DNA from: Paenibacillus sp. FSL H3-0469
Lineage (GTDB): Bacteria > Bacillota > Bacilli > Paenibacillales > Paenibacillaceae
Direction of reading: 5' to 3'
Assembly (NCBI RefSeq): GCF_038051945.1
Contig: NZ_CP150302.1
Location: 7,068,001 to 7,132,000, forward strand
Length of the DNA stretch: 64,000 bases
Part shown: piece after piece, positions 33,659-42,431 of the stretch
Numbering within the stretch: the first letter of the stretch is position 1
Layout of the letters: every line of letters begins with the position of its first letter
Made by a program: the position numbers and the translations under genes
Notes under the pieces: model-generated
Told to the model about the DNA's origin: nothing
Seen by the model: the letters and a program-made list of their open reading frames with translations, nothing else
Database searches by the model: none

Positions 33659-34948
33659 CTAAGGTCTCACTTTGTGGGGTTTCTTGGGCGAGCAGCGCCG
33701 CTTCAGGAACCGTACGTCAATCTCCCCGCTGCCGCCGGTATTCGGCTTCAGGCGGAGAGGGAAAGCATTACGCTTCAGCAGGAGCTTCACCTGGCGCGGC
33801 GTGAGGCAAGGACGGAGCTGCAGCAGCTGCGCAGCGGCACCGGACACGATGGGCGTGGAGATGCTGGTGCCGGACAGCTTGAAATACCGCTTGCCGACCT
33901 TATTGCGCGGCAATTCACGGACCAGCCGGGAGCCGGGGGCGCGCAGCGAGATCACTGAATCGCCGGGGGCGACCAGATCCGGCTTCACCCTGCCGCCGGG
34001 AGCGGGCCCGCGGCTGGAATAGACGGCGATCCGGTCATCCTTCTGCGTCAGCGTCCGCCGGTCATTGACGGCTCCGACGGTGATCGCGGAGGGGCTGATC
34101 CCGGGGGACTCAATAGTCCGGCGTCTAGGGCCGGCATTACCGGCGGCGATGACTACGGTGAGCCCGGCTTTGACGGCTTTTTCAACGGCCTGAACGAGAA
34201 GGTCATCCTTGACATGCGGGGCCACCGGACCGCCGAAGGACATGGAGAGGATGCGCAGCTTCAGCTTTTTGCGGTGAGTGATGCAGTACTCAATGGCCTT
34301 GATAATGGTGGAGTCATAGCCGTCCCCATACTTATCGAGCACCTTGATTCCGACAATTCCCGCTTCCGGCGCGGGTCCCCGGTACTTGCCCCGGCTGGAC
34401 CAGCCGTTACCGGCGGCATCCCCGGTGATATGGGTGCCGTGTCCGTTGTCATCATACGGGCATTTCCGGTGATTGATATAATCCTTGAACGCCAGAATGC
34501 GGTTCACCGGCCGGGTCAGATCGGGATGCGGATAGACTCCGGTATCGAGCACAGCGATGTTGATGCCTTTGCCGGTAAGCCCTCTTGAGCGTCTAACCGC
34601 TGTAGCGCCTATGGATGGAGTTGCAATGTTGAGCGTAGCCTTCTTAATGCCGTCCAGATAGACTTTATGGACTCCATTCCAGCGGCATACATGCTCCAGA
34701 CATTTCAGGGATACCTGTGAAGCCACGGCCTGGTGCAGCCGCAGATGATGCTTGACCGGGAGGACATGCCGTCCCAAATGCTTCCTAAGTTCGCGGAGTC
34801 CCGCCGGAGTAAGCGGTTGTCTGAACTGTATAATCACCGGTATAGCAGCAGTTGAGGCAGCAGTGGAATAGGCTCGGCGGATCTTATGCTTCAGGGGCCG
34901 GTTGAGCTTGGCGGTGTGACGCCTGACCCATGATGGTTCACTCTTCAT
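33659..34948 (-). CDS. S8 subtilisin-family serine protease
   Basis: A 429-residue protease. The catalytic triad appears in order: Asp in NIAVLDTGVYPHPDL, His in DNGHGTHITGDAAG, and Ser in LSGTSISTPIVSGAA. The oxyanion Asn is in VVIAAGNAGPRRR. An N-terminal I9-like propeptide precedes it (VIIQFRQPLTPAGLRELRKHLG). ATG 34948 follows AGAGGTGATTACATT. No signal peptide is visible at this start, so it may be intracellular or use a non-classical route. It is transcribed divergently from the small basic protein at 35114. Confidence 0.9.
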   Translation of the reverse strand: MKSEPSWVRRHTAKLNRPLKHKIRRAYSTAASTAAIPVIIQFRQPLTPAGLRELRKHLGRHVLPVKHHLRLHQAVASQVSLKCLEHVCRWNGVHKVYLDGIKKATLNIATPSIGATAVRRSRGLTGKGINIAVLDTGVYPHPDLTRPVNRILAFKDYINHRKCPYDDNGHGTHITGDAAGNGWSSRGKYRGPAPEAGIVGIKVLDKYGDGYDSTIIKAIEYCITHRKKLKLRILSMSFGGPVAPHVKDDLLVQAVEKAVKAGLTVVIAAGNAGPRRRTIESPGISPSAITVGAVNDRRTLTQKDDRIAVYSSRGPAPGGRVKPDLVAPGDSVISLRAPGSRLVRELPRNKVGKRYFKLSGTSISTPIVSGAAAQLLQLRPCLTPRQVKLLLKRNAFPLRLKPNTGGSGEIDVRFLKRRCSPKKPHKVRP

Positions 34949-35113
34949 AATGTAATCACCTCTATGAAGCAGTGTATGCGGCCAGCTGCTCGGTGGGTAC
35001 GAAACCAGGAATGAGTACAGCGATACATTTATGTAACTAACAGGCAATAACGCGTTTCGGCTGATTCTTCTCTTGCATTTACTACTGTATTCCAATAGAA
35101 AGTGGTGAAGCAA

Positions 35114-35476
35114 ATGAAAGAATCAGAGAAGAAGGCATTGCTGGCAAAACGTCAATGGATGGCTAAAAAAGCAAGAGCAGCGGCGGTAGTAAGACCCAAA
35201 AGACGGCGGATCAGACAGGTGCTTAATAATTTCATCGTGCTTGCCGTGAACAATAACAATGTCCCATATGAAACGCAGGACTGGAAGGCTACACTGACCC
35301 GGAGCTCCGGCACTGTGATCACGGCTCAATTCGATGAATTCGGCGTCGCCCAGTTCAATACGATCAGTACGCTGACAACGGTCAGCTACACGCTCCGGAT
35401 TATCGATGCGGATAATGTGCAGCGCACACAGAAGTTCGTCCCGTCGAACCGCGAGTTTTTTGTAGCACGCTTCTAA
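35114..35476 (+). CDS. Small basic hypothetical protein
   Basis: A 120-residue protein whose first 35 residues are strongly basic (KKALLAKRQWMAKKARA, VRPKRRRIRQVL). A predicted beta-rich C-terminal domain follows (FIVLAVNNNNVPYETQDW, TVITAQFDEFGVAQFNTI). I do not recognise a family. ATG 35114 has AAAGTGGTGA upstream. It is divergent from the subtilase gene, so a shared promoter region (34949-35113) is likely. It might be a protease substrate or partner, but that is speculation. Confidence 0.65.
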   Translation: MKESEKKALLAKRQWMAKKARAAAVVRPKRRRIRQVLNNFIVLAVNNNNVPYETQDWKATLTRSSGTVITAQFDEFGVAQFNTISTLTTVSYTLRIIDADNVQRTQKFVPSNREFFVARF

Positions 35477-35484
35477 GTAACAAC

Positions 35485-35513
35485 AGCGCGCCCGGATTTA
35501 TTGAGGGCGCGCT
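35485..35513 (+). terminator. Terminator of the small basic protein gene
   Basis: A perfect 9-bp stem AGCGCGCCC/GGGCGCGCT with an 11-base loop, followed by a T-rich stretch. Confidence 0.75.
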
Positions 35514-35617
35514 GCTTTATGGTCATGTCTGAAATAATAGATGCTATAGAGAATCACCGGAATGATCAGGAAGTTGGCTAGCTGGATATAGAGCAGGTAA
35601 TCGAGCAGCTTGAACAT
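35498..35617 (-). CDS. Possible 39-residue membrane peptide or gene remnant
   Basis: A minus-strand frame encoding MFKLLDYLLYIQLANFLIIP... with one hydrophobic segment and a His/Arg tail. The frame stays open upstream (...NFEADRAVN), no good ribosome site is present, and the end runs through the neighbouring terminator. It may be a 3' remnant of a membrane protein gene rather than a functional ORF. Confidence 0.2.
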   Translation of the reverse strand: MFKLLDYLLYIQLANFLIIPVILYSIYYFRHDHKAARPQ

Positions 35618-35659
35618 ATTGACTGCCCGGTCCGCCTCGAAGTTCTTTGGGGGCGTTTG

Positions 35660-35860
35660 GCTTAGCGTAACGGACCCAGGGGCTCTTATCCGGGAAGAAA
35701 GTCGTCACTTGGGCGATTAACGGACCGCAAGGACCTTATCCCCTGCCATTCAGCTCCAAAACGTCTCGCAGAAAGACGATAAGGTCGCCTGAGTCCGTTA
35801 CGCTGCACAAGGTGGCGTTCTCGTGGGGATAAGGTCTCTACGGTCCGTTAGATTTTTTGG
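35660..35860. repeat. Intergenic repeat, TAACGGACC/CTTATCC type, 50-bp pitch
   Basis: TAACGGACC followed by CTTATCC occurs at 35668 and 35718. The inverted form (GATAAGG ... GTCCGTTA) ends at 35800 and 35850. Direct and inverted pairs are both 50 bp apart, so the block is a large imperfect palindrome. No ORF with a ribosome site is seen from 35618 to 36153. Related sequence occurs at 52.0-52.3 kb. Confidence 0.75.
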
Positions 35861-36153
35861 GATCTTCTGTGGTGCCGCGCCAGCGGCACGGATGGCTTTG
35901 TGGGATTATTTTGCGGATGCGTGTTGAATAATATTCCGTTTGTCAAGCATTAAGGGGAGTTGGCGTTAAAATATTGGCTCCATGTACAATCCCGTTCACC
36001 GAATTCAGCTCTTATGACAATAAACCTTCCATCAATATTCAAAAGCGGGGGCATACCCTATATAATATCGCCATAGATGTATATCAGGGATTGTGAAACA
36101 GGATATAGTGAGCGGCAGCTATGCGCTGAAGATGCTCCGGAAAGGTCTGAGGA

Positions 36154-37560
36154 ATGATGAGCCTGGAAGCCTTGAATGAACGTGTGAACACGGATCTCTC
36201 GTACCTCGCCTATGGCGGCGCGGACTGGGTTCGCCCTGTGGAGCATGCCGAAGGCCATGTCTATGATGTCGTCATTGTGGGCGGGGGCCAGAGCGGGCTT
36301 GGTGCGGCTTTTGGCTTGCTGCGCGAACGGATCTCGAATCTGCTGATTATCGATGAGAATCGTGACGGGCTGGAGGGGCCTTGGGAGACCTACGCCCGGA
36401 TGGTGACGCTGCGTACGCCCAAAGCTCTGACCTCGATTGATCTCGGCATCCCGTCGCTGACCTTCCGTTCCTGGTGGGAGGCTCAGCATGGGGCGGAGGC
36501 CTGGAGTGAGGTGGACAAAATCCCGCGCGGGCAGTGGATGGAGTATCTGCGCTGGTACCGGCAGGTTCTGAAGCTCCCGGTACGTAATGAGGTGCGGCTA
36601 TTGCTGGTCGAGCCTGGTGACGATGGGATCTACCGTCTGCAGGTTACAGGAGCGGGTGCGCAGGCCGGAACACTGCTGGCCCGTAAGGTGGTGCTGGCTA
36701 CCGGCATTCAAGGCGGAGGGCAGTGGCATGTTCCGCCGATGATTGCAGATCATCTGCCGGAGCACTTGTATGCCCATACCTCCCGGCAGATTGATTTCGC
36801 CGCCCTTCGCGGCAAGCGGGTGGGGATTCTCGGCGGCGGGGCGTCCGCCTTCGACAATGCGAATTATGCGCTTCAGGAGGGCGCGGCGGAGGCCCAGGTC
36901 TTCGTCCGCCGGGCGCAGCTTCCGGGGGTGAATCCGATCCGCCAGATGGAGGGCTCGGGCATGATTGAGCGGTTCCATACCCTGGCGGATGCGGACAAAT
37001 ATGCGGTCATCTCGCATTTCTTCCAGTATAATCAGCCGCCGACGAGCGATACCTTCCGCCGCGCAGCGGCATGGCCCGGCTTCCGGCTGCATCTCGGCTC
37101 GCCGTGGCTGAAGGTGGAGGCTTCAGGGGAGCAGGCGGTGGTGACTACGCCCGCCGGAGAGTTCAGCTTCGACTATCTGATCGTCAGCACGGGCCTGCTC
37201 AGCGATCCTGCCCTGCGGCCGGAGCTGCGGCAGGTGGAGCCTCATATTGCCCGCTGGAGCGACCGGTACACAGCACCTGCGGGAGCGGCGAATCCGCTGC
37301 TGGACGCACACCCGTACCTTAGCCCCGGCTTTGCACTTCAGAGCCGGGATGAAGCAGGCCGCAAGCGGCTGCATGGCTTATTCGTGTTCAACTATTCCGC
37401 TCTGGCCAGCTGCGGGTTATCGGCATCGGCCATCTCGGGCCTGCGGAATGCGATTCCGAGACTGGTCAGCGGTGTGGCTGACCAGCTCTTCCAGGATGAC
37501 CGGCAGCAGATCCTCCAGGCTTATTATGATTACGATGAGATTGAATTTACAGGCCAGTAA
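36154..37560 (+). CDS. FAD/NAD(P)-dependent oxidoreductase, flavin-monooxygenase-like
   Basis: A 468-residue flavoprotein. The first Rossmann motif (FAD) is VVIVGGGQSGLGAAFGLL at about 31-48. The second (NADPH) is RVGILGGGASAFDNANYAL near 225. The linking ATG motif is VVLATGIQGGGQ, and the late motif is DYLIVSTGLLSDP. The sequence DGLEGPWETYARMVTLRTPK resembles the substrate-side region of class B monooxygenases. The start follows AAAGGTCTGAGGA. It is monocistronic. The substrate is unknown, and N- or Baeyer-Villiger oxidation are the family options. Confidence 0.87.
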   Translation: MMSLEALNERVNTDLSYLAYGGADWVRPVEHAEGHVYDVVIVGGGQSGLGAAFGLLRERISNLLIIDENRDGLEGPWETYARMVTLRTPKALTSIDLGIPSLTFRSWWEAQHGAEAWSEVDKIPRGQWMEYLRWYRQVLKLPVRNEVRLLLVEPGDDGIYRLQVTGAGAQAGTLLARKVVLATGIQGGGQWHVPPMIADHLPEHLYAHTSRQIDFAALRGKRVGILGGGASAFDNANYALQEGAAEAQVFVRRAQLPGVNPIRQMEGSGMIERFHTLADADKYAVISHFFQYNQPPTSDTFRRAAAWPGFRLHLGSPWLKVEASGEQAVVTTPAGEFSFDYLIVSTGLLSDPALRPELRQVEPHIARWSDRYTAPAGAANPLLDAHPYLSPGFALQSRDEAGRKRLHGLFVFNYSALASCGLSASAISGLRNAIPRLVSGVADQLFQDDRQQILQAYYDYDEIEFTGQ

Positions 37561-37569
37561 GACGGCCTG

Positions 37570-37615
37570 AAGAGGCTGTACCTGAGGCGGGCAATGACCT
37601 CTGGTGCAGCCTCTT
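37570..37615. terminator. Hairpin between convergent genes
   Basis: A 9-bp stem AAGAGGCTG/CAGCCTCTT with a 28-base loop, between the flavoprotein and the ltrA-like gene. There is no T run. Confidence 0.4.
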
Positions 37616-37668
37616 GGCGTGCAGAGCGAATAGATGGGCCAGTGCCTGAGAGCTGACTGGCAGACGGG

Positions 37669-38757
37669 TCAGGCAGTAATTCTGGCGTACAGCGTGAAGA
37701 ACAGCGCCAGCTCGCCCATGATCAGGACATCCGGTACATGGACTACAAGATCCAGCACATAGAAGCAGGCCAGAATGAGGGTCAGCAGGGCCAGCGGCTT
37801 CATTCCCAGCCGGTGCTGCTTATGCCTGTAGACCTGAAAGACCAGTGCCGTGGAAGCGAAATAGAGCAGCACGGAGCCGAACAACAGGTTCAGCATCTGC
37901 CCATAATGAAGCTGATCCAGGAACAATAGCTGGATTGACGCAGCAAGCATACATAGCGACAGATAAATGAACAGATGCCCGTAGATAATCGTCTGTCCGG
38001 CAGTCTGGATATGCATATCGACCTTCTTCTCCAGGTTGTCATAATACTGCCACCAGATGGCGATGATCAGCACAAAGGTGAGCGCAGCGAAACCGACAGA
38101 TGGTCCGGTCCAGCTGCTGGACTGCAGCACGGCGAGGATACTGACCACGGATTCGCCGAGCAGGATCAACGCGAACAGGGAGAAGCGCTCCAGCAGATGA
38201 TGGGTATTGGCGGGAGTCTTCACCAGAATCCTCCGTCCCGTCAGCGGGAGAATGATGTCCAGGATAATCCCGGCGTATAGTACCGCATACCTGAGCCAGG
38301 AATCGAAGAACAGGGAGCAAGCCGAAATCGCAAGTCCAATCCAGAAGCGTGATCCCAGATAACGGGCTGTGTTGCGTAAATGTCCGCTTTCTCTGGAATG
38401 GCTGTAATGATACTGGACCGCTGTCATGATCCGGAGCCCCAGGTAGCCGATCAGAAACGGCAGATAGTTGGCATCGAAATCCACAGACAGACTGGCCGTC
38501 ATGATCAGCACGAAGAATAATTGAATGATCAGAAACACGCGGTGCGGGACGGTATCCTTCCCATAGCGGTTAACGAAGAGTGTCTGCCCGACCCAGGCCC
38601 ACCAGATCGGAATGAAGATCAGTACGAATTTGCCGAGTGTCTCAAGGGACAGCGTCTCGTGTTCTACATGCAGCAGCACATGGCTGGCTTTGGAGACCGC
38701 AGCGACAAACAGCAGATCGTAGAAGAGCTCAAGCCAGGTAACCTTTTTGATGATCAT
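37669..38757 (-). CDS. Low-temperature-requirement A (LtrA) family membrane protein
   Basis: A 362-residue protein with about ten to twelve membrane segments. The family opening is VTWLELFYDLLFVAAVSKASHVL, followed by IPIWWAWVGQTLFVNRYGKD and, after the middle helices, ERFSLFALILLGESVVSIL, all diagnostic of LtrA. ATG 38757 with AAAGGGGACTAACGCA upstream is preferred over longer frames. LtrA was named from a Listeria cold-growth mutant, but its biochemical role is unknown. Confidence 0.88.
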   Translation of the reverse strand: MIIKKVTWLELFYDLLFVAAVSKASHVLLHVEHETLSLETLGKFVLIFIPIWWAWVGQTLFVNRYGKDTVPHRVFLIIQLFFVLIMTASLSVDFDANYLPFLIGYLGLRIMTAVQYHYSHSRESGHLRNTARYLGSRFWIGLAISACSLFFDSWLRYAVLYAGIILDIILPLTGRRILVKTPANTHHLLERFSLFALILLGESVVSILAVLQSSSWTGPSVGFAALTFVLIIAIWWQYYDNLEKKVDMHIQTAGQTIIYGHLFIYLSLCMLAASIQLLFLDQLHYGQMLNLLFGSVLLYFASTALVFQVYRHKQHRLGMKPLALLTLILACFYVLDLVVHVPDVLIMGELALFFTLYARITA

Positions 38758-38945
38758 TGCGTTAGTCCCCTTTGCCGTTTGTATGCCCGGAGCCGTCCGG
38801 TTTACAAGTATAATAATAGCTCTCCGCAGAAGAAGGCAAGAATATTTGTGATAACTGGAGAGGTTGCCCTGGCGGCAATTGACCTGACGGACACACTCAT
38901 TGATAATAAAGAGGTTCATATTCTTGAGAGAATGGGAGTAGAAGC

Positions 38946-40787
38946 ATGTCATATCGCACTATGGAAGAATGTATTATTGACCTGGAGAAGCACGGGCATT
39001 TAATTCGCATACATGAAGAGGTGGACCCGCATCTGGAGATGGCGGCGATACATATGAAGGTCTACGAGGCAGGCGGTCCCGCTCTGCTCTTCGAGAAGGT
39101 CCGGGGCTCGAAGTACCGTGCGGTCTCGAATCTGTTCGGAACGATTGAGCGCAGCAAGTTCATTTTCCGCGACACGTGGGAATCTTCGCAGGCGGTCATC
39201 GCCTTGCGCAGCAATCCCATGAAGGCGCTCAAGCAGCCTTTAAGGTATATCGGGACAGGCCTTGCCGCCCGTAAAGCGCTGCCGATCAAGAAGGGCAGCG
39301 GTGTGCCGGCCGGATTCGAGGAGATTAGGATCTCCGATCTTCCGCAGATTAAGCACTGGCAGGGCGACGGAGGGGCGTTCGTCACGCTTCCGCAGGTGTA
39401 CTCCGAAGATCCCGATAAGCCGGGCATTATGAACTCCAATCTGGGGATGTACCGTATCCAGCTTAGCGGCAATGAATATGAGCTGAATAAGGAAGTGGGC
39501 GTCCATTACCAGATTCACCGCGGCATCGGCATTCATCAGGCCCACGCGAACAGACGCGGCGAGCCGCTTAAGGTTAGCTGCTTCATCGGCGGCCCCCCTG
39601 CGCATACGCTCTCGGCGGTGATGCCGCTGCCGGAGGGCTTAAGTGAAATGACCTTTGCCGGGCTGCTCTCGGGGCGTCATTTCCGCTACAGCTATGTAGA
39701 CGGCTTCTGCGTCAGCAGCGATGCCGACTTCGTGATTACCGGAGAGATTCATCCCGGGGAGACGAAGCCGGAGGGGCCGTTCGGCGATCATCTGGGCTAT
39801 TATAGCCTGACTCACCCGTTTCCGGTGATGCGAGTACACAAGGTTTATGCCAAAAAAGGGGCCATCTTCCCCTTCACAGTGGTCGGCCGTCCGCCACAGG
39901 AGGACACTGCCTTCGGAGAGCTCATCCATGAGCTGACCGGCGGGGCGATCCGCTCGGAGATTCCCGGCGTGAAGGAGGTACATGCGATAGATGCTGCGGG
40001 AGTGCACCCGCTGCTGTTCGCGATCGGCAGTGAACGGTATACCCCGTATCAGCAGCTTAAGCAGCCTGCAGAGCTGCTAACGATCAGCAACCGGATTCTC
40101 GGAACCGGCCAGCTCAGTCTGGCGAAATATCTGTTCATCACGGCAGAAGAGGACAAGCCGGTCAGCACGCATGATATCGCCGGGTTCCTGACTTACATCC
40201 TGGAGCGGATCAATCTGCGCCGCGATATTCACTTCCAGACGAACACAACGATCGATACGCTGGATTATTCCGGCACCGGGATCAACAGCGGAAGCAAGGT
40301 GGTCTTCGCAGCCGTAGGGGAACAGAAGCGGAGCTTGTGTACGGAGGTGCCTGAGGTTCTTCAGCAGGTAGACCGGGGCTGGGGTCCGGCGGCCATGATT
40401 ATGCCGGGGATTGCCGCCATGCAGGGGAAGCCGTTCCGGGATTACGCCTCGGCGGCAGAAGAAATCTCCGCACTGAGTGCTGCCATTGCAGCGCAGGGGG
40501 CGCTTGATTCCTGCCCCATGATTATTCTGTGCGATGACAGCAGCTTCATGTCAGAGTCGCTGAACAACTTCCTGTGGGCGACCTTCACCCGCAGCAATCC
40601 TTCCCATGACATCCATGGGGTGAACAGCACGGTGGAGCATAAGCACTGGGCCTGTGATAATGTGATCATCGACGCCCGGGTGAAGCCGCATCAGGCGCCG
40701 CCGCTAATTCCTGACCCTGAGGTGCAGCGGAGGATTGAGCGGGTATTTAGTGAAGGAGCAAGCTTGGGTGGACTGCGGCGACGGTAA
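38946..40787 (+). CDS. UbiD-family prenyl-FMN-dependent decarboxylase
   Basis: A 613-residue protein. Typical UbiD features are SNLFGTIERSKFIF near the N-terminus, the metal/prFMN region GEPLKVSCFIGGPPAHTLSAVMPLPEGLSE and EGPFGDHLGYYSL, and the C-terminal THDIAGFLTYILERIN and NNFLWATFTRSNP. Such enzymes reversibly decarboxylate unsaturated or aromatic acids using prenylated FMN. The UbiX-type prenyltransferase is not in this window. The start has GGGAGTAGAAGC upstream. The native substrate is unknown. Confidence 0.9.
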   Translation: MSYRTMEECIIDLEKHGHLIRIHEEVDPHLEMAAIHMKVYEAGGPALLFEKVRGSKYRAVSNLFGTIERSKFIFRDTWESSQAVIALRSNPMKALKQPLRYIGTGLAARKALPIKKGSGVPAGFEEIRISDLPQIKHWQGDGGAFVTLPQVYSEDPDKPGIMNSNLGMYRIQLSGNEYELNKEVGVHYQIHRGIGIHQAHANRRGEPLKVSCFIGGPPAHTLSAVMPLPEGLSEMTFAGLLSGRHFRYSYVDGFCVSSDADFVITGEIHPGETKPEGPFGDHLGYYSLTHPFPVMRVHKVYAKKGAIFPFTVVGRPPQEDTAFGELIHELTGGAIRSEIPGVKEVHAIDAAGVHPLLFAIGSERYTPYQQLKQPAELLTISNRILGTGQLSLAKYLFITAEEDKPVSTHDIAGFLTYILERINLRRDIHFQTNTTIDTLDYSGTGINSGSKVVFAAVGEQKRSLCTEVPEVLQQVDRGWGPAAMIMPGIAAMQGKPFRDYASAAEEISALSAAIAAQGALDSCPMIILCDDSSFMSESLNNFLWATFTRSNPSHDIHGVNSTVEHKHWACDNVIIDARVKPHQAPPLIPDPEVQRRIERVFSEGASLGGLRRR

Positions 40788-40839
40788 GGGGTGAAGCTGC
40801 CATTCCATAACCGCTGAAACCGCTGAAAAGAGGGGTTGT

Positions 40840-40974
40840 ATGGCTGAGCTATTCGGAATGCTTTTCGAAGTTATGCTGGATCTTCTGCTCTACCGTAAGG
40901 ACCGCAAGCGGAGGAGAGAACGAAGAAGAGAGCGAAGAATGGAGCGGAGAATGAAAAGGCAGGGGCGTTTGTAG
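40840..40974 (+). CDS. 44-residue protein with hydrophobic helix and Arg-rich tail
   Basis: The ATG has AGAGGGGTTGT upstream. The product begins MAELFGMLFEVMLDLLLYRK (an amphipathic or membrane helix), and almost all the rest is Arg/Lys/Glu (RKRRRERRRERRMERRMKRQ). The last codons lie in the 5' arm of a terminator, so it is transcribed from the left, probably with the ubiD-like gene 52 bp upstream. No family is recognised; membrane-surface or nucleic-acid binding is possible. Confidence 0.5.
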   Translation: MAELFGMLFEVMLDLLLYRKDRKRRRERRRERRMERRMKRQGRL

Positions 40975-40987
40975 ACGCCCTGCCTTT
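40957..40987 (+). terminator. Terminator 1 after the Arg-rich small gene
   Basis: AGGCAGGGGCGT pairs with ACGCCCTGCCT with one bulged G, followed by TTTC. It overlaps the stop codon of the small gene. Confidence 0.75.
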
Positions 40988-41011
40988 CATTTGCCGGCGG
41001 CTGGATGGCAG

Positions 41012-41058
41012 GCGCATAAACGTCATTTTTTATATGATGACGTTTATGCGCTTTTTTG
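41012..41058 (+). terminator. Terminator 2, strong
   Basis: A perfect 15-bp stem GCGCATAAACGTCAT and its complement, then TTTTTT. It is the second terminator within 60 bp, placed between convergent genes. Confidence 0.9.
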
Positions 41059-41116
41059 TCGTGGCCGAAAAAATGTTTGCGAAAAACCGAATTCATCGAA
41101 TGTGAAGTGCAGCTGC

Positions 41117-42289
41117 TCAGTTCTGGCTGCCCGGCAGCGTATATGTCTGCACGATATTTTGACTGCCATCCATTCTGTGGATGTTGAAGCTCAACACATT
41201 GTCTTTGCGCCCGGTGAAGTAGATATAGTCTCCCGGGAACATGAAGTCGGGCTGCTCTACCTCGCGCTGGCGCTCCGAACTTAGCAGTTGCTTGTATAAC
41301 AAAGTCTGCTCACCGCTAGCACGGTCAACGAGGGTCAGGAAGGCGGTGTCTGTAGGGCGGACCAGCAGAACATCGGGGTAGACGGCTTCGACATTGTAGT
41401 AGACATCCTGGGTAACGGTTGCACCCAGCAGCTTCGGTATATCTACCGTCTCGCTGACTGCTCCGGTTCCATCCTCAATGAGCCTTAGCGTGCGGCCGTC
41501 ATTGAATACCAGCTTATCGCCGGCCCAGACCGGGGCTGTGCCGAAGGAGGTGTGGATATCCGTATGCCCCTGACGGATTACACTATTGTTCTTCACTAGA
41601 TAGGTGTAGTACTCCGCATGCACATGGGGCTCGCCATAGGAATTGACGACTTGAAGCAGCGTCAGACCGGCAGGTGTGCGCTCGAAGGTGAAATCTACTA
41701 CATCCAGTCCTCTACCGAGAACAGCAAGCTTATGCTTAGTGTTCTGCTTCGTTGTCAGATACAGCTCGCCGCTGTCCAGCGACAGGGAGTACACTCCGCC
41801 GTCGAACACTTCTGAATAACCGCGGTACATATGCAGACCGTTGGCCCGTATCGTATTCGTGGCGGCATCCCATCTTACGGGTCCGCCTTCAAGGGCCGCT
41901 ACTACAAATTTGACAGGCACATACAGCTGCTTATCAGCCATATAAGGTGTGCCTCCAAGGGAGACCTTCTTCCCGTCCAGTACGCCGGTGGATTGACCAA
42001 GCTTCACACTGAAGCTTTTGTTCCACCCGCTGAAGGCAGCGGTTTTGTCCGCATTATTCCACTTGACCTCAAGACCCATGATTGTGGCCAGGTTAGCCGG
42101 CATATAAGAGATGCCGTTCTTGATCTGTGCGGTGCCTCCGGCCATGCCCGATAACCCGCTTCCGTTACTGTAGGTTAATTGGAGCTGCACGCCTGGGGCA
42201 GGCTTGGCCGAAGCCGGAACGGCTTCAGTTCCTCCGGTCAAGGCCAGTGCGAGTGCGGCGAGGACTAACATTCTCCGGTTGATCTTCAT
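41117..42289 (-). CDS. Secreted protein with copper-amine-oxidase-N (stalk) domain
   Basis: An exported protein of about 390 residues. It has a signal peptide (MKINRRML, hydrophobic core, cut near PASA). A stalk domain of the PF07833 type follows at about 45-145 (NGISYMPANLATIMGLEVKWN, KKVSLGGTPYMADKQLYVPVKFVVAALEG, a standard pair of half repeats). The rest is beta-propeller-like (ELYLTTKQNTKHKLAVLG, DKLVFNDGRTLRLIEDG). ATG 42289 has AAAGG 9 bases upstream. It is probably a cell-surface protein; the ligand is unknown. Confidence 0.8.
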   Translation of the reverse strand: MKINRRMLVLAALALALTGGTEAVPASAKPAPGVQLQLTYSNGSGLSGMAGGTAQIKNGISYMPANLATIMGLEVKWNNADKTAAFSGWNKSFSVKLGQSTGVLDGKKVSLGGTPYMADKQLYVPVKFVVAALEGGPVRWDAATNTIRANGLHMYRGYSEVFDGGVYSLSLDSGELYLTTKQNTKHKLAVLGRGLDVVDFTFERTPAGLTLLQVVNSYGEPHVHAEYYTYLVKNNSVIRQGHTDIHTSFGTAPVWAGDKLVFNDGRTLRLIEDGTGAVSETVDIPKLLGATVTQDVYYNVEAVYPDVLLVRPTDTAFLTLVDRASGEQTLLYKQLLSSERQREVEQPDFMFPGDYIYFTGRKDNVLSFNIHRMDGSQNIVQTYTLPGSQN

Positions 42290-42431
42290 GTTCATCATCC
42301 TTTCTGGGGTGCAGCCGCTGCTGGATCAGCCGTTCCCCGTCCCGTGACCCATAGGCTGAACCACGGATTGTACAGCAGCCTCTGTAACAGATTCATACCC
42401 CCCCAGGGGCTGAATGGCTATAAACGCCAAG

